The position numbers and the translations under genes were made by a program. From Bradyrhizobium sp. B124 (GTDB lineage: Bacteria > Pseudomonadota > Alphaproteobacteria > Rhizobiales > Xanthobacteraceae): DNA of 64,000 nucleotides. The notes under the pieces were generated by a model, which made no database searches, was not told where the DNA came from, and saw nothing but the letters and a program-made list of their open reading frames with translations. Below, in pieces: positions 8,874-17,159 of the stretch; the first letter of the stretch is position 1, and each line of letters begins with the position of its first letter. The stretch spans positions 186,001 through 250,000 of the forward strand of contig NZ_CP152413.1 of NCBI RefSeq assembly GCF_038967635.1. The letters are read 5' to 3'.

Positions 8874-10052
8874 CTAGTCCTTCCGGGCGAAGGCGCGGAT
8901 CTTGTCCTCGTCGACCTCGACGCCGAGGCCCGGGCCATCGGGCACGCAGATCTCGAACGCGTCGAATCTGATCGGGTTGACGACGAGGTCTTCCACGAGG
9001 ATCCGCGGACCAAAATGCTCGCTTCCCCATTCGAGCCTGGGCAGGGTGGCGAATGCGGCGAGGTGCGCGGCCGCGCCGATGCTGCTCTCCAGCAGGCAGC
9101 CGCCGTAGAGCTCGAGGCCGTGCGCGCCGGCGACCGCGGCGGCTCGCTTCATCTCGAACAGGCCGCCGCTCTTCACGAGCTTCAGCGAATAGACGCTGCC
9201 GCAACCCATCGTGGCGACGCGGGCGATCTCCTCCTTGGTGAAGGCCGCTTCGTCGACAAGCAACGGGATGGAGGTGCGCGCCGCTACACGCGCCATGGTT
9301 TCCAGCTGCAGCGCCGACACCGGCTGCTCGACCAGAGCGACGTCCAGTTCCTCCAGCGCGGGCATGAAGCGGATGCATTCGGCTTCGGTCCAGCCCTGGT
9401 TGACATCGACGATCAGGCGCACCTCGTCGCCGAGGCCGGCGCGCAGCGTCTGCAACCGCTTCAGATCGGCCGGTGGGCGGTTGAAGCCGAACTTGATCTT
9501 GAACTGGCGGTGTTCGCGGCGGCGCAGCTTCTCCTTTGCTTCCTCCAGCTCCTGTCCGCTGTCGCCGGAGGCCAGCGCCCAGATCACTTCCATGCGCTGG
9601 CGAACCGCACCCCCGAGCAGCGCGCTGGCGGGGAGGCCGAGCGTCTTGCCGGCGGCGTCGAGCAGGGCGGATTCGATCGCGCCCTTGGCTGCGAAATTGC
9701 GGGTCGCGGCCTTGCTCATGCGCAGTGCATTGGCTTCGAAGGCGAGGGCTGGCTGCCCGAGCAGCGCCGGCGCCAGGTAATTCGTGACCGCGGCCTTGAT
9801 CGATTCCACGCTCTCCTCGGCCCAGCGCGGCCCGCCGAGCGTCGAGGCTTCGCCGATCCCCGTCACGCCGTTGTCGAGCAGCACGCGCACCAGCACGTAG
9901 CCCTGATGCGTGACTTCCGTGTTCGAAAGCTTGTGCCGCCGGCGGGTCGGCGCTTCCACGATGGTGGCGCGGATACTGCGGATCGCAGTGTCCCTCGCGA
10001 GGCTCCGCACTTGCTCCACGGGCTCGGCGATTTCGATCACGGCACGACTCAT
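8874..10052 (-). CDS. catB: Muconate cycloisomerase (enolase superfamily)
   Basis: 392-aa enolase-superfamily enzyme converting cis,cis-muconate to muconolactone. Catalytic lysine pair in FKIKFG; metal ligands in IVDVNQGW (Asp), LVEQPV (Glu) and LVDEAAF (Asp); the C-terminal LYGGCLLESSIG is characteristic of the muconate-lactonising subgroup. The start has a GAGGA Shine-Dalgarno. It is separated by 68 bp from the upstream ring-cleavage dioxygenase, which makes its substrate. Chloromuconate cycloisomerase is a possible alternative that cannot be excluded by eye. Confidence 0.9.
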   Translation of the reverse strand: MSRAVIEIAEPVEQVRSLARDTAIRSIRATIVEAPTRRRHKLSNTEVTHQGYVLVRVLLDNGVTGIGEASTLGGPRWAEESVESIKAAVTNYLAPALLGQPALAFEANALRMSKAATRNFAAKGAIESALLDAAGKTLGLPASALLGGAVRQRMEVIWALASGDSGQELEEAKEKLRRREHRQFKIKFGFNRPPADLKRLQTLRAGLGDEVRLIVDVNQGWTEAECIRFMPALEELDVALVEQPVSALQLETMARVAARTSIPLLVDEAAFTKEEIARVATMGCGSVYSLKLVKSGGLFEMKRAAAVAGAHGLELYGGCLLESSIGAAAHLAAFATLPRLEWGSEHFGPRILVEDLVVNPIRFDAFEICVPDGPGLGVEVDEDKIRAFARKD

Positions 10053-10120
10053 AGGTCCTCGCAGGTCAGTTCAAGGTGAACCCTGCCGGGCTTTCCAGGC
10101 CTAGCAGGGCGTGGTGCGTA

Positions 10121-10990
10121 TCACTCGGCCGCGACGAGGCGCTCGACCGCCGCCTTCTTGAGCTTGAAGTCGAAATCGAGAACGAGATCGGTGTCGGCGC
10201 CGGCCGGTGCCTTGGCGAACTTGCCGATCAGGCTCTGCTTCACGGCGAACACCGAGTCGTTGTCGAGATACTTGGTCTCGGAATCGTAGATCTGCGAGAT
10301 CAGCGATTGATAGCCGTCCTTCGAGAGCATGAAGTGGATGTGACCCGGACGCCAGGGATGGTGGCCCATGTATTTCAACAGTTCGCCGCCGGCGCCGTCA
10401 TAGGGGATCGGGTAGGGCTCGGGACGGAGCGCAACGAAGGCGTATTCGCCGTTGGCATCGGTCGTGAACCGTCCGCGCAGATTATAGGCCGGCTGTTCCG
10501 GATCCTGCAGATCGTACAGACCGTTCGGAGCATCTTCCCAGACGTCGATGGTAACGCCCTCGATCGGCCGGCCCGCGGTGTCGCTGATGCGCCCGCTGAC
10601 CTTGACGGTCTGCGCATTGTCGAACGTCTTCTTGATGATGGAGGCGCCCTTCGGCAGCACCGGCGGGTTCTCCCGGTAGAACGGCCCGAGCACGGTGGAC
10701 TCGCTCTCGCCGTCGGTGACCCGGTGGTCGAGCATGTCGACCAGCACCTCGACGCCGAGAATGTCGGCGATCAGGATGAACTCGTTGCGCTTCTCGTCCG
10801 AGATGTCGCCGGCGCGCCGCAGGAATTCGCAGGCGGCGAACCACTCGGCAAAGGTCAGGTCGACCTCCTTGCAGAAGGCGTGCATGTGGCGGATCAGGCT
10901 CGTCATGATCTGACGGTTGCGATCCGGAATGTCGTTCGAGAGCGCGGCGATCACGTGGTCGGTGATGGTGTCCTTGTTGACGTTCAGCAT
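10121..10990 (-). CDS. catA: Intradiol ring-cleavage dioxygenase (catechol/hydroxyquinol 1,2-dioxygenase family)
   Basis: 289-aa non-haem Fe(III) dioxygenase that opens catechol between the two hydroxyls to give cis,cis-muconate. Expected iron ligands are Tyr159 (NGLYD), Tyr193 (EPYPIPYDG), and His217 and His219 (RPGHIHFML). The N-terminal helical domain is the intradiol dimerisation domain. The segment ESTVLGPFYRE resembles hydroxyquinol and chlorocatechol dioxygenases more than classical CatA, so the preferred substrate is uncertain; its neighbours catB and catC argue for catechol. It has a very strong ribosome-binding site (AAAGGAGGA). Confidence 0.88.
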   Translation of the reverse strand: MLNVNKDTITDHVIAALSNDIPDRNRQIMTSLIRHMHAFCKEVDLTFAEWFAACEFLRRAGDISDEKRNEFILIADILGVEVLVDMLDHRVTDGESESTVLGPFYRENPPVLPKGASIIKKTFDNAQTVKVSGRISDTAGRPIEGVTIDVWEDAPNGLYDLQDPEQPAYNLRGRFTTDANGEYAFVALRPEPYPIPYDGAGGELLKYMGHHPWRPGHIHFMLSKDGYQSLISQIYDSETKYLDNDSVFAVKQSLIGKFAKAPAGADTDLVLDFDFKLKKAAVERLVAAE

Positions 10991-11062
10991 GGTCGTTTCC
11001 TCCTTTTCTTGCAGTTTGGATCAAACTTGCATCCCCGTTTTCGGGAATATCTTCTGGCGGTC

Positions 11063-11587
11063 TCACCAGACAAATTCGTAGGCAGCATTCTCCAGCATCG
11101 CGGGCGCGGGGTGCGGGTCGGCCAGGCCGCCGAAGCGGCCGCGGCAGAACAGCAGCGGCTTCTTGCCGGGCTCCAGCGACATCTCACGGACATGGCCGAG
11201 GAAGATGGTGTGGTCGCCTGCGACGATCTCATCGGCAAGATCGGTCACGAAGTACGCTGCTGCGTTGGCGATGACGGGCAGCTCGTTGCGGCGCTCGAAG
11301 ACGTCGCAGAGATCGAGCCTGGGCTTGCCCGCGAAATGCCAAGCAAGATCCTCCATTCCCTCAGCCAGAATGCTGACTGCGAAGCGGCCGGTGTTCTGGA
11401 TGTTGCAGAGCATCTTCGCGCTTTTCGCGATCGAGATCGCGACCAGCGGCGGATCGAGCGAGACCGACATGAAGGCATTGGCCGTCATGCCGTGGTCGCG
11501 TCCCTCGCAATGCGTGGTGATGATGGTGACGCCGGTGCCGAACTGGCCACAGGCATTGCGCAGCTCGCGCGGATCGATGGCGGTCAT
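11063..11587 (-). CDS. Flavin reductase (HpaC/PheA2-like), partner of the monooxygenase
   Basis: 174-aa flavin-reductase-like domain protein (split-barrel FMN-binding fold). Recognisable are GVTIITTHCEGRDHGMTANAF and SLDPPLVAISIAKSAKM, the flavin-binding core. These small reductases use NAD(P)H to make reduced flavin and hand it to a separate oxygenase. Its start overlaps the stop of the FAD-synthase-like gene (ATGA, 11584-11587), and the oxygenase itself is divergently encoded at 12502. FAD rather than FMN is the likely carrier given the oxygenase family. Confidence 0.9.
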   Translation of the reverse strand: MTAIDPRELRNACGQFGTGVTIITTHCEGRDHGMTANAFMSVSLDPPLVAISIAKSAKMLCNIQNTGRFAVSILAEGMEDLAWHFAGKPRLDLCDVFERRNELPVIANAAAYFVTDLADEIVAGDHTIFLGHVREMSLEPGKKPLLFCRGRFGGLADPHPAPAMLENAAYEFVW

Positions 11588-12225
11588 GGGCTGATGACCT
11601 CGAGTTGGGCCAGGCCGGATCGATTGGCAGGTGACGCGGTCACGCTGTCCCGCCAGTTTTCCAGCGCCGACGCGGCCGCTGCAAGGCCGGATCGCCGAAG
11701 CGTGCGGATCCGGCTGCTGGAGACGATCTCGCCATTGCCGCAGCGCACCGGCGGCAGGATGCGGGTGTCGAAGTGGCGCCGCAGCAGCTGCGCGGTGCCG
11801 CCCTTGCAGGACCCGAAGCGGAAATCCTCGCCGACGATCACTTCACGCGGCTGCAGACGCTGCAACTCGGTGAGGAAATCGGCCGCGGTGCGGCGGACGT
11901 AGATCTGGTTGAAATCGGCGATGACGACATGATCAGGTGCGAATGTTGCGATGCGCTCGAGCTTTTCGTTGAGCGAGATCAACGCCTCGGCCTGGCCGAA
12001 ATACACCTTCGGCGGTGGATCGAAGGTGTAGACCACGGCCGGAACGCCGCGGCGTCGCGCTGCCGCAATGGTCTGCCGGAGCAGTTCCTGGTGGCCGCGG
12101 TGGACGCCGTCGAACGCGCCGATGGTCACGACGCAGGCGTCGAGGGCCAATTCGCCATCGCGATGAAAAGCGACAGCGGCGCCGTCAAAATCCTTGCCCA
12201 GACCTTTGCCCAGATCCTTGCCCAT
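11584..12225 (-). CDS. Stand-alone FAD synthase-like (RibF N-terminal domain) protein
   Basis: 213 aa, about two thirds of a bifunctional RibF. The nucleotidyltransferase core is clear: VVTIGAFDGVHRGHQELL carries the HxGH-type ATP-binding motif, followed by FDPPPKVYF and VGEDFRFG, and near the end ISSSRIR-like SSSRIRTLRR. The C-terminal riboflavin kinase domain is absent, so it should adenylylate FMN to FAD but not phosphorylate riboflavin. ATG 12225 has GGAG six bases upstream; the N-terminus contains a short repeat (GKDLGKGLGKD). Coupled by overlap to the flavin reductase, it probably supplies FAD for the two-component monooxygenase. Activity is inferred. Confidence 0.82.
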   Translation of the reverse strand: MGKDLGKGLGKDFDGAAVAFHRDGELALDACVVTIGAFDGVHRGHQELLRQTIAAARRRGVPAVVYTFDPPPKVYFGQAEALISLNEKLERIATFAPDHVVIADFNQIYVRRTAADFLTELQRLQPREVIVGEDFRFGSCKGGTAQLLRRHFDTRILPPVRCGNGEIVSSSRIRTLRRSGLAAAASALENWRDSVTASPANRSGLAQLEVISP

Positions 12226-12501
12226 GGCTCGCTCCGGTTTTCGCTCCCTTGCCGTGCTGCGCGATTCTTGCGTCAGCTGCGGCATTGCGTCGGCTGGACG
12301 ATCGTGCGCCGTCCGGTCCGTGCCACCAGAGTCATAGCCCGAGCCGCGGCGGTTCGCGCGGTATGGTGTGATACCTTTCGCCCGCTCAGGGTGAGCGCGT
12401 AGCTTTTCCGCCGATGTCACGCCGACCAAGAGCGTGACGGGATGGTCCGGGCCGGTGTGGCAACGCCCGCCGGTCCCACGACACAAGCGGAGGAGAAACC
12501 C
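12226..12501. promoter_or_regulatory. Divergent promoter region of the aromatic cluster
   Basis: 276 bp between the minus-strand FAD-synthase-like gene and the plus-strand monooxygenase, so it must hold promoters for both arms. It contains the inverted repeat GGTAT-N6-ATACC at 12360-12375, a plausible operator half-way across the gap. The AGGAG at 12491-12495 is the ribosome-binding site of the monooxygenase. Confidence 0.5.
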
Positions 12502-14079
12502 ATGACTACAGCAGCTGCCTTGCGGGCCGATGCGCCTGCGTCAACCACCAGCGTCTATACCGGCGCGGAATTCCTGGACAGCATCCAGGATGGCCGGGAA
12601 ATCTACATTTACGGCGAGCGCGTCAAGAACGTCACCCAGCATCCCGCCTTCCGCAACTCGGCGCGGATGGTGGCGCGCTGGTACGACCGCTTTCACGAGA
12701 AGAAGGATCAGATCGGCGTCCTGACCGATACCGGCTCCGGACAGTTGACCCATCCGTTCTTCCTGGGCTCGCGAACGGCCGACGATCTGATCAAGGGCCG
12801 CGACGCGATCGCCGAACTGCAGAAGGTTGCGTATGGCTGGATGGGCCGCTCGCCGGACTACAAGGCGGCGTTCCTCGGGACCTTGGGCGCGAATTCGGGC
12901 TTCTATGGCGAGTACGCAGGCAATGCGAAGAGGTGGTATGCCCGGACCCAGGAACGGCTCGACTTCTGGAATCACGCCATCGTCAACCCGCCGATCGATC
13001 GCGATCGCGCGATCGAGGACGTGCGCGACGTCTTCATGCATGTCGAGAAGGAGACCGATGCCGGCCTGATCGTCTCGGGCGCGAAGGTGGTTGCGACCGG
13101 CTCGGCGCTGACGCACTACAATTTCATCGCCCACTACGGCATCCCGATCAAGGACAAGTCGTTCGCGCTGATCTTCACGGCGCCGATGGACGCCAAGGGC
13201 GTCAAGCTGATCGCTCGCTCGTCCTACGAGTTCACGGCGGCCGCGACCGGCTCGCCGTTCGACTATCCGCTGTCGAGCCGCTTCGACGAGAACGACTCGA
13301 TCCTTGTTTTCGACAAGGTGCTGGTGCCCTGGGAGAACGTCTTCATCTATGGCGACGTCGACAAGATCAACCAGTTCTTCCCGGCGTCGGGCTTCATCCC
13401 GCGGTTCACGCTGCATGGCGTGACGCGGCTGGCCGTCAAGCTCGACTTCATCGCCGGCCTGTTCTCGATGGCGGTGGAGGCGACCGGATCGAAGGATTTC
13501 CGCGGCGTGCAGACGGCGGTGGGCGAGGTGATCGCTTGGCGCAATCTGTTCCACGGCATTTCCGATGCGATGGTGAAATCGCCGATCGCCTGGCAGGGGA
13601 CCGAGGGCTACAATCTGCCCAACCTGAATTACGGGCTGGCCTATCGCGTGTTCGCCCCGATGGCCTATCCGCGGATCAAGGAGCTGATCGAGCGCCACGT
13701 CGCGAGCGGCCTGATCTATTTGCCGTCGAGCTCGGCCGACCTCGAGAGCGAGGCGATCCGGCCTTATCTCGACCGCTTCGTGCGCGGCTCCAACGGTTAC
13801 GCTGCGATCGACCGGATCAAGCTGCTCAAGTTGCTCTGGGACGCGATCGGCTCCGAGTTCGGCGGCCGGCACGAGCTCTACGAGCGCAACTACGCCGGCA
13901 ATTACGAGAACCTTCGCGTCGAGACGCTGATGGCCGCGAGCGCCACCGGCGACCTCGGCGCCATGCAGGATTTCGTGCGCAATTGCATGAGCGACTACGA
14001 CGTCTCCGGTTGGACGGCGAAGGATCTTATCAATCCCGATGACATCAACCTCGTCAGCCGCGGTCTGGTGCAGGGCTGA
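12502..14079 (+). CDS. FADH2-dependent aromatic monooxygenase (HpaB/PheA1 family)
   Basis: 525-aa oxygenase component of a two-component flavin monooxygenase, of the 4-hydroxyphenylacetate 3-hydroxylase family. The acyl-CoA-dehydrogenase-like fold is recognisable: [20 protein letters not shown] at the N-terminus, [18 protein letters not shown] and [11 protein letters not shown] in the middle. It hydroxylates a phenol ortho to the hydroxyl using FADH2 and O2. Clustering with ring-cleavage and muconate genes suggests phenol to catechol rather than hydroxyphenylacetate, since no homoprotocatechuate genes are seen. ATG 12502 is fixed by AGGAG upstream. Confidence 0.9.
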   Translation: MTTAAALRADAPASTTSVYTGAEFLDSIQDGREIYIYGERVKNVTQHPAFRNSARMVARWYDRFHEKKDQIGVLTDTGSGQLTHPFFLGSRTADDLIKGRDAIAELQKVAYGWMGRSPDYKAAFLGTLGANSGFYGEYAGNAKRWYARTQERLDFWNHAIVNPPIDRDRAIEDVRDVFMHVEKETDAGLIVSGAKVVATGSALTHYNFIAHYGIPIKDKSFALIFTAPMDAKGVKLIARSSYEFTAAATGSPFDYPLSSRFDENDSILVFDKVLVPWENVFIYGDVDKINQFFPASGFIPRFTLHGVTRLAVKLDFIAGLFSMAVEATGSKDFRGVQTAVGEVIAWRNLFHGISDAMVKSPIAWQGTEGYNLPNLNYGLAYRVFAPMAYPRIKELIERHVASGLIYLPSSSADLESEAIRPYLDRFVRGSNGYAAIDRIKLLKLLWDAIGSEFGGRHELYERNYAGNYENLRVETLMAASATGDLGAMQDFVRNCMSDYDVSGWTAKDLINPDDINLVSRGLVQG

Positions 14080-14199
14080 TTACAAGGCTGACGACAGGGC
14101 TGACGATCTGGTAGACCGAGCACTGGAGCCGCCGCGATCGCGTGGCGGCTCCATTCCGTTTTCGCGCTACCGCTTCATCGCTTGCAAGGAGAGTTGATC

Positions 14200-14490
14200 A
14201 TGCTGTTTCACGTCGAAATGGACGTGCGGATTCCGCACGATCTCCCGGCCGAAAAGGTTGATGCGCTGAAGCAGGCCGAGCGTGCCCGCGCCATGGAGTT
14301 GCAGCGCACGGGGGCCTGGCGCCATCTGTGGCGGGTGGCCGGACGCTACGCCAATGTCAGCATCTTCGACGTATCCGGCGCGCAGGAATTGCACGACATC
14401 CTGTCTGGCCTGCCGCTGTTTCCGTTCATGGAGATGAAGGTCACGCCGCTATGCCGGCATCCGTCGTCGATCCACGACGACGACCGCTAG
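14200..14490 (+). CDS. catC: Muconolactone delta-isomerase
   Basis: 96 aa, the usual length of CatC. It converts muconolactone to beta-ketoadipate enol-lactone, the step after CatB. The N-terminus MLFHVEMDVRIPHDLP and the motif WRHLWRVAGRYANVSIFDV are characteristic, as is LPLFPFMEMKVTPL. An AAGGAGAG ribosome-binding site precedes ATG 14200; the frame can start earlier at 14182 but that start overlaps the Shine-Dalgarno. It lies 120 bp downstream of the monooxygenase and is convergent with the protease gene. Confidence 0.95.
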   Translation: MLFHVEMDVRIPHDLPAEKVDALKQAERARAMELQRTGAWRHLWRVAGRYANVSIFDVSGAQELHDILSGLPLFPFMEMKVTPLCRHPSSIHDDDR

Positions 14491-14492
14491 GG

Positions 14493-15077
14493 CTAGTCGA
14501 CAACCGTGCGCGGGCGCCGGTGACGGGCCGGGGTGTTGATGCTGCCGGTGACGTCCGGGTATCCGGTGAGGCTCAGCGTGTCGGAGCGGACCCCCCAGCT
14601 TTCGAGCCGGTCGAGGAAGCTCATGCCGAGCAGGTTGGTCTTCATCTGCCCGCGTTGCACCACGAGCGCCGGCACCGATTTCTCGACCAGCTTGCCGACC
14701 GCGAGACGGTCGAGCGTCAGCCGCGCCGCCTTGGTGTGACCGCCGGCGGTCTCCAGGTCGACATTGTATTCGAGCATGTCGGTCGGCAGCCCGATCGCCT
14801 TGGCGGTTTCCCAGGTCAGCACGACCGAGGTCGCGCCGGTGTCGATCACCATCGGCGCGCTGACGCCGTTGATCTTGGCGCGGAACGCGAACTCGCCGCC
14901 CTGGCTGCGCGCAATCTGCACCGCGGGGGCAGGGGCGGAGGCCGGCGCGGCGATGCTGTGGCCGAAGATCTGGGTCAGATTCTGTCTGGCGCGCGCGATC
15001 TGGTCGGGATCGCCGTACGTGACAACGGCGCCCGCGGTTGCCATCAGCAGTACGATGACAAGGAGGATGCGGGTCAC
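14493..15077 (-). CDS. Retropepsin-like aspartic protease (TIGR02281 type), membrane anchored
   Basis: 194 aa. An N-terminal hydrophobic helix (ILLVIVLLMATAGAVV) anchors it to the inner membrane with the rest in the periplasm. The catalytic motif is VIDTGATSVVLTW, and LLGMSFLDRLESW is the second conserved block of the family; such proteins act as homodimers with one aspartate each. The C-terminal ~25 residues are basic and unrelated to the fold. It follows the DUF1289 gene by 25 bp, probably in the same transcript. The physiological substrate is unknown. Confidence 0.87.
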   Translation of the reverse strand: MTRILLVIVLLMATAGAVVTYGDPDQIARARQNLTQIFGHSIAAPASAPAPAVQIARSQGGEFAFRAKINGVSAPMVIDTGATSVVLTWETAKAIGLPTDMLEYNVDLETAGGHTKAARLTLDRLAVGKLVEKSVPALVVQRGQMKTNLLGMSFLDRLESWGVRSDTLSLTGYPDVTGSINTPARHRRPRTVVD

Positions 15078-15102
15078 GGTGCGGCTCCGGTCGCTCCGGT
15101 GG

Positions 15103-15306
15103 TCACGCGCGCTTCGGACGCGGCTCCATGCGCTCGAGCCCGGCCTCGGCCATCCGCGCCGGCAATGTCGTCATGACAGACAGCCGCTCCGCGCGGTCCA
15201 TCTTGTGCCAGCGTGCGATCTCCGGGAGCGTGCGACCACAGCCGAAGCAGAGCTTCGTCCTGGGGTCGATCATGCAGACTGCGATACACGGCGTTTCTGA
15301 GCTCAT
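15103..15306 (-). CDS. DUF1289 domain protein
   Basis: 67-aa cytoplasmic protein with the DUF1289 pattern: SETPCIAVCMIDPRTKLCFGCGRTLPEI, four cysteines in a CxxxC...CxxC arrangement likely to bind a metal, then the conserved tryptophan of IARWHKM. Members are often encoded near tRNA-modifying or redox genes, and no function is established. It is upstream of the aspartic protease in the same direction. Confidence 0.85.
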   Translation of the reverse strand: MSSETPCIAVCMIDPRTKLCFGCGRTLPEIARWHKMDRAERLSVMTTLPARMAEAGLERMEPRPKRA

Positions 15307-15454
15307 TCTTCAACTGTTGAACCGTTTCAGCCGCCGGTGCAAGTCGGTCGAATCGGGATGCGCCATCACGCCCCGGCTTTTTGTCGCGAGCATGGTCTTG
15401 GCGCGAACGCCTCGGATTCATTGGCAGCGAAAACCGCGTCACCCGCGACATGCT

Positions 15455-17059
15455 CTACAATCCGGTGCCGGCACTCATGATGGACTTGCGGCGCACACGT
15501 TTCCGGTCGGCGCCCATCGAGGGCTCGGCGGGCTCCGGCTGCATCGGCGGCGCTTCTTCCGTCATCGGCGCCAGCGCGCTCATCACCCGCTCCGGCGGCA
15601 AGGTCACGATCACCTCGGTGCCGATGCGCAGCTTCGATTTCAGCGTGAAGGTGCCGCCATGCATGTCGATCAGGCTCTTGGCGATCGGCAGTCCAAGGCC
15701 CGCACCCTGTTCCGCCGACTTGATCGAGTTGGAGCCCTGGCCGAACGAGGCCAGCACGACCGGGATCTCGTCCTCGGCGATGCCGCTTCCGGTGTCCTTC
15801 ACGCTCAGATATTGCCCGCCCGACGCGGTCCAGCCGACCTTCAGCCAGATCTCGCCGCCCTGCGGGGTGAACTTGATCGAGTTGGAGAGCAGGTTGAGCA
15901 CGACCTGGCGGATGGCGCGCTCGTCGCCCCAGATCCTGGGCATGCCATGCTCGAACACCTCGTGGATGGTGATGCCGCGGCTGGAGGCGCGCAGCTTCAG
16001 CAGATGGTGGCAGTCGGCGACGACATGCACCAGCGCCACGGCCTCTTCGTTCAGCTCATAGCGGCCGGCCTCGATGCGCGACAGGTCGAGGATCTCGTTG
16101 ATGAGATTGAGCAGGTGCACGCCGGAATTATGGATGTCGGCGGAATATTCCTTGTAGACCGGCACCGCGTGCGCACCAAAGATCTCGCTCTTCATCACCT
16201 CGGAGAAGCCAAGGATGGCGTTGAGCGGCGTGCGCAGTTCGTGGCTCATCTGGGCCAGGAAGCGCGACTTGGCGACGTTGGCGGATTCGGCGCGGTGCCG
16301 CGCCTCGTCGGAGATCGCCTTGGCCTGTTCCAGCTCGCCGATCAGCGCGTCCTTTTCGGCGCGGGCCTCCAGCGTCGCCAGCGTGGTCGAATGCAGGCGA
16401 TGGGCCAGCAGCGCGAAATAGCCTTCGGCGGCAAGCGCGAGCAGCGCCAGCACGTAATTGTCGAACGCGCCGTTGAGCACGAGGTCGAGCGCGATCCCGA
16501 CCGTCACCGGAACGGTCGCCGCGAGTGCTGCGATCGGCAGGCTTGCCGCCAGCATGCTGGAGACCGCGATCACCAGCAGCATCAGGAACATCATCAGCGT
16601 GTTGGAAGAGAGATCGCGCCCGGCGGGGTGGATCAGGATCGCGGTCCAGCACAGGCCGTACAGCAGGTCGAGCAGCACGAAGCGCGTCCGCCATTTGCGG
16701 GTCACCGCGACCGAGGTGGGTTCGGCGAGGAAGCGGGCGCAGCTGCGGATGATGGCGAGATGGACGCCGAGGATGCCGACCGTCCAGGCGCCGGCCACGA
16801 TCGGCTTCATCCAGAGGCCAAACAGGACGCCGGTTGCCACCACGAGCAGCATCACGACGTAGGACGCCGAGATCCGGGTCTGGGCATACTGCCGGAGCAG
16901 TTCGGCGTCGAACGCCGGGCGGGTTCCACTGGTTGACGTTAACCGATCCCGCGCCTCACGCACCCGCTGCGCTGCGACGCGCCGGCTGTTCACCGGCGCC
17001 GTCACCTGAGGTCCTGCCGGAAGTTGTACAACCTCAGGCTTTTCTGCGGGATTACTCAT
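15455..17059 (-). CDS. Membrane sensor histidine kinase, PleC/DivJ/PdhS-like
   Basis: 534 aa from ATG 17059; a start at 17122 would read through a hairpin and is less likely. Residues ~60-230 form about six membrane helices (e.g. SYVVMLLVVATGVLFGLW, ALLALAAEGYFALLAH), then a coiled-coil linker, the HisKA domain FLAQMSHELRTPLNAILGFSEVM, and an HATPase with NLLSNSIKFT, DTGSGI and GAGLGLPIAKSLI. The HisKA/HATPase resembles cell-cycle kinases of alphaproteobacteria (PleC, DivJ, PdhS) that act on DivK/PleD. A perfect CtrA-type site lies 100 bp upstream, consistent with a cell-cycle role. There is no adjacent response regulator. Confidence 0.88.
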   Translation of the reverse strand: MSNPAEKPEVVQLPAGPQVTAPVNSRRVAAQRVREARDRLTSTSGTRPAFDAELLRQYAQTRISASYVVMLLVVATGVLFGLWMKPIVAGAWTVGILGVHLAIIRSCARFLAEPTSVAVTRKWRTRFVLLDLLYGLCWTAILIHPAGRDLSSNTLMMFLMLLVIAVSSMLAASLPIAALAATVPVTVGIALDLVLNGAFDNYVLALLALAAEGYFALLAHRLHSTTLATLEARAEKDALIGELEQAKAISDEARHRAESANVAKSRFLAQMSHELRTPLNAILGFSEVMKSEIFGAHAVPVYKEYSADIHNSGVHLLNLINEILDLSRIEAGRYELNEEAVALVHVVADCHHLLKLRASSRGITIHEVFEHGMPRIWGDERAIRQVVLNLLSNSIKFTPQGGEIWLKVGWTASGGQYLSVKDTGSGIAEDEIPVVLASFGQGSNSIKSAEQGAGLGLPIAKSLIDMHGGTFTLKSKLRIGTEVIVTLPPERVMSALAPMTEEAPPMQPEPAEPSMGADRKRVRRKSIMSAGTGL

Positions 17060-17075
17060 CAACAACACAAATCCT

Positions 17076-17099
17076 GCCCGCGAACCGCGCGGGCTTTTT
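17076..17099 (+). terminator. Intrinsic-terminator-like hairpin on the plus strand
   Basis: GCCCGCG (17076-17082), loop AACCG, CGCGGGC (17088-17094), then TTTTT. Read on the plus strand it is a textbook terminator, but no plus-strand gene precedes it; it faces out of the kinase 5' end. On the minus strand it would be a stem-loop in the kinase leader. Confidence 0.55.
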
Positions 17100-17159
17100 G
17101 CATTGTCTATCTGTGACGCCAATTCATTAAGCGTTACCTTAAAGAGCTAAAGAAAAGCG

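Noticed and set aside
8841..10079. 412-codon plus-strand frame
   Set aside because: Antisense to muconate cycloisomerase, whose catalytic residues are intact.
10076..11902. 608-codon plus-strand frame
   Set aside because: Spans antisense of catA, flavin reductase and FAD-synthase-like genes; GC-rich antisense artefact.
15128..16936. 602-codon plus-strand frame
   Set aside because: Antisense to the histidine kinase and DUF1289 gene.
17127..17142. Second CtrA-like site TTAA-N8-TTAA in the kinase leader
   Set aside because: Spacing of eight is outside the consensus; noted only as part of the AT-rich leader.
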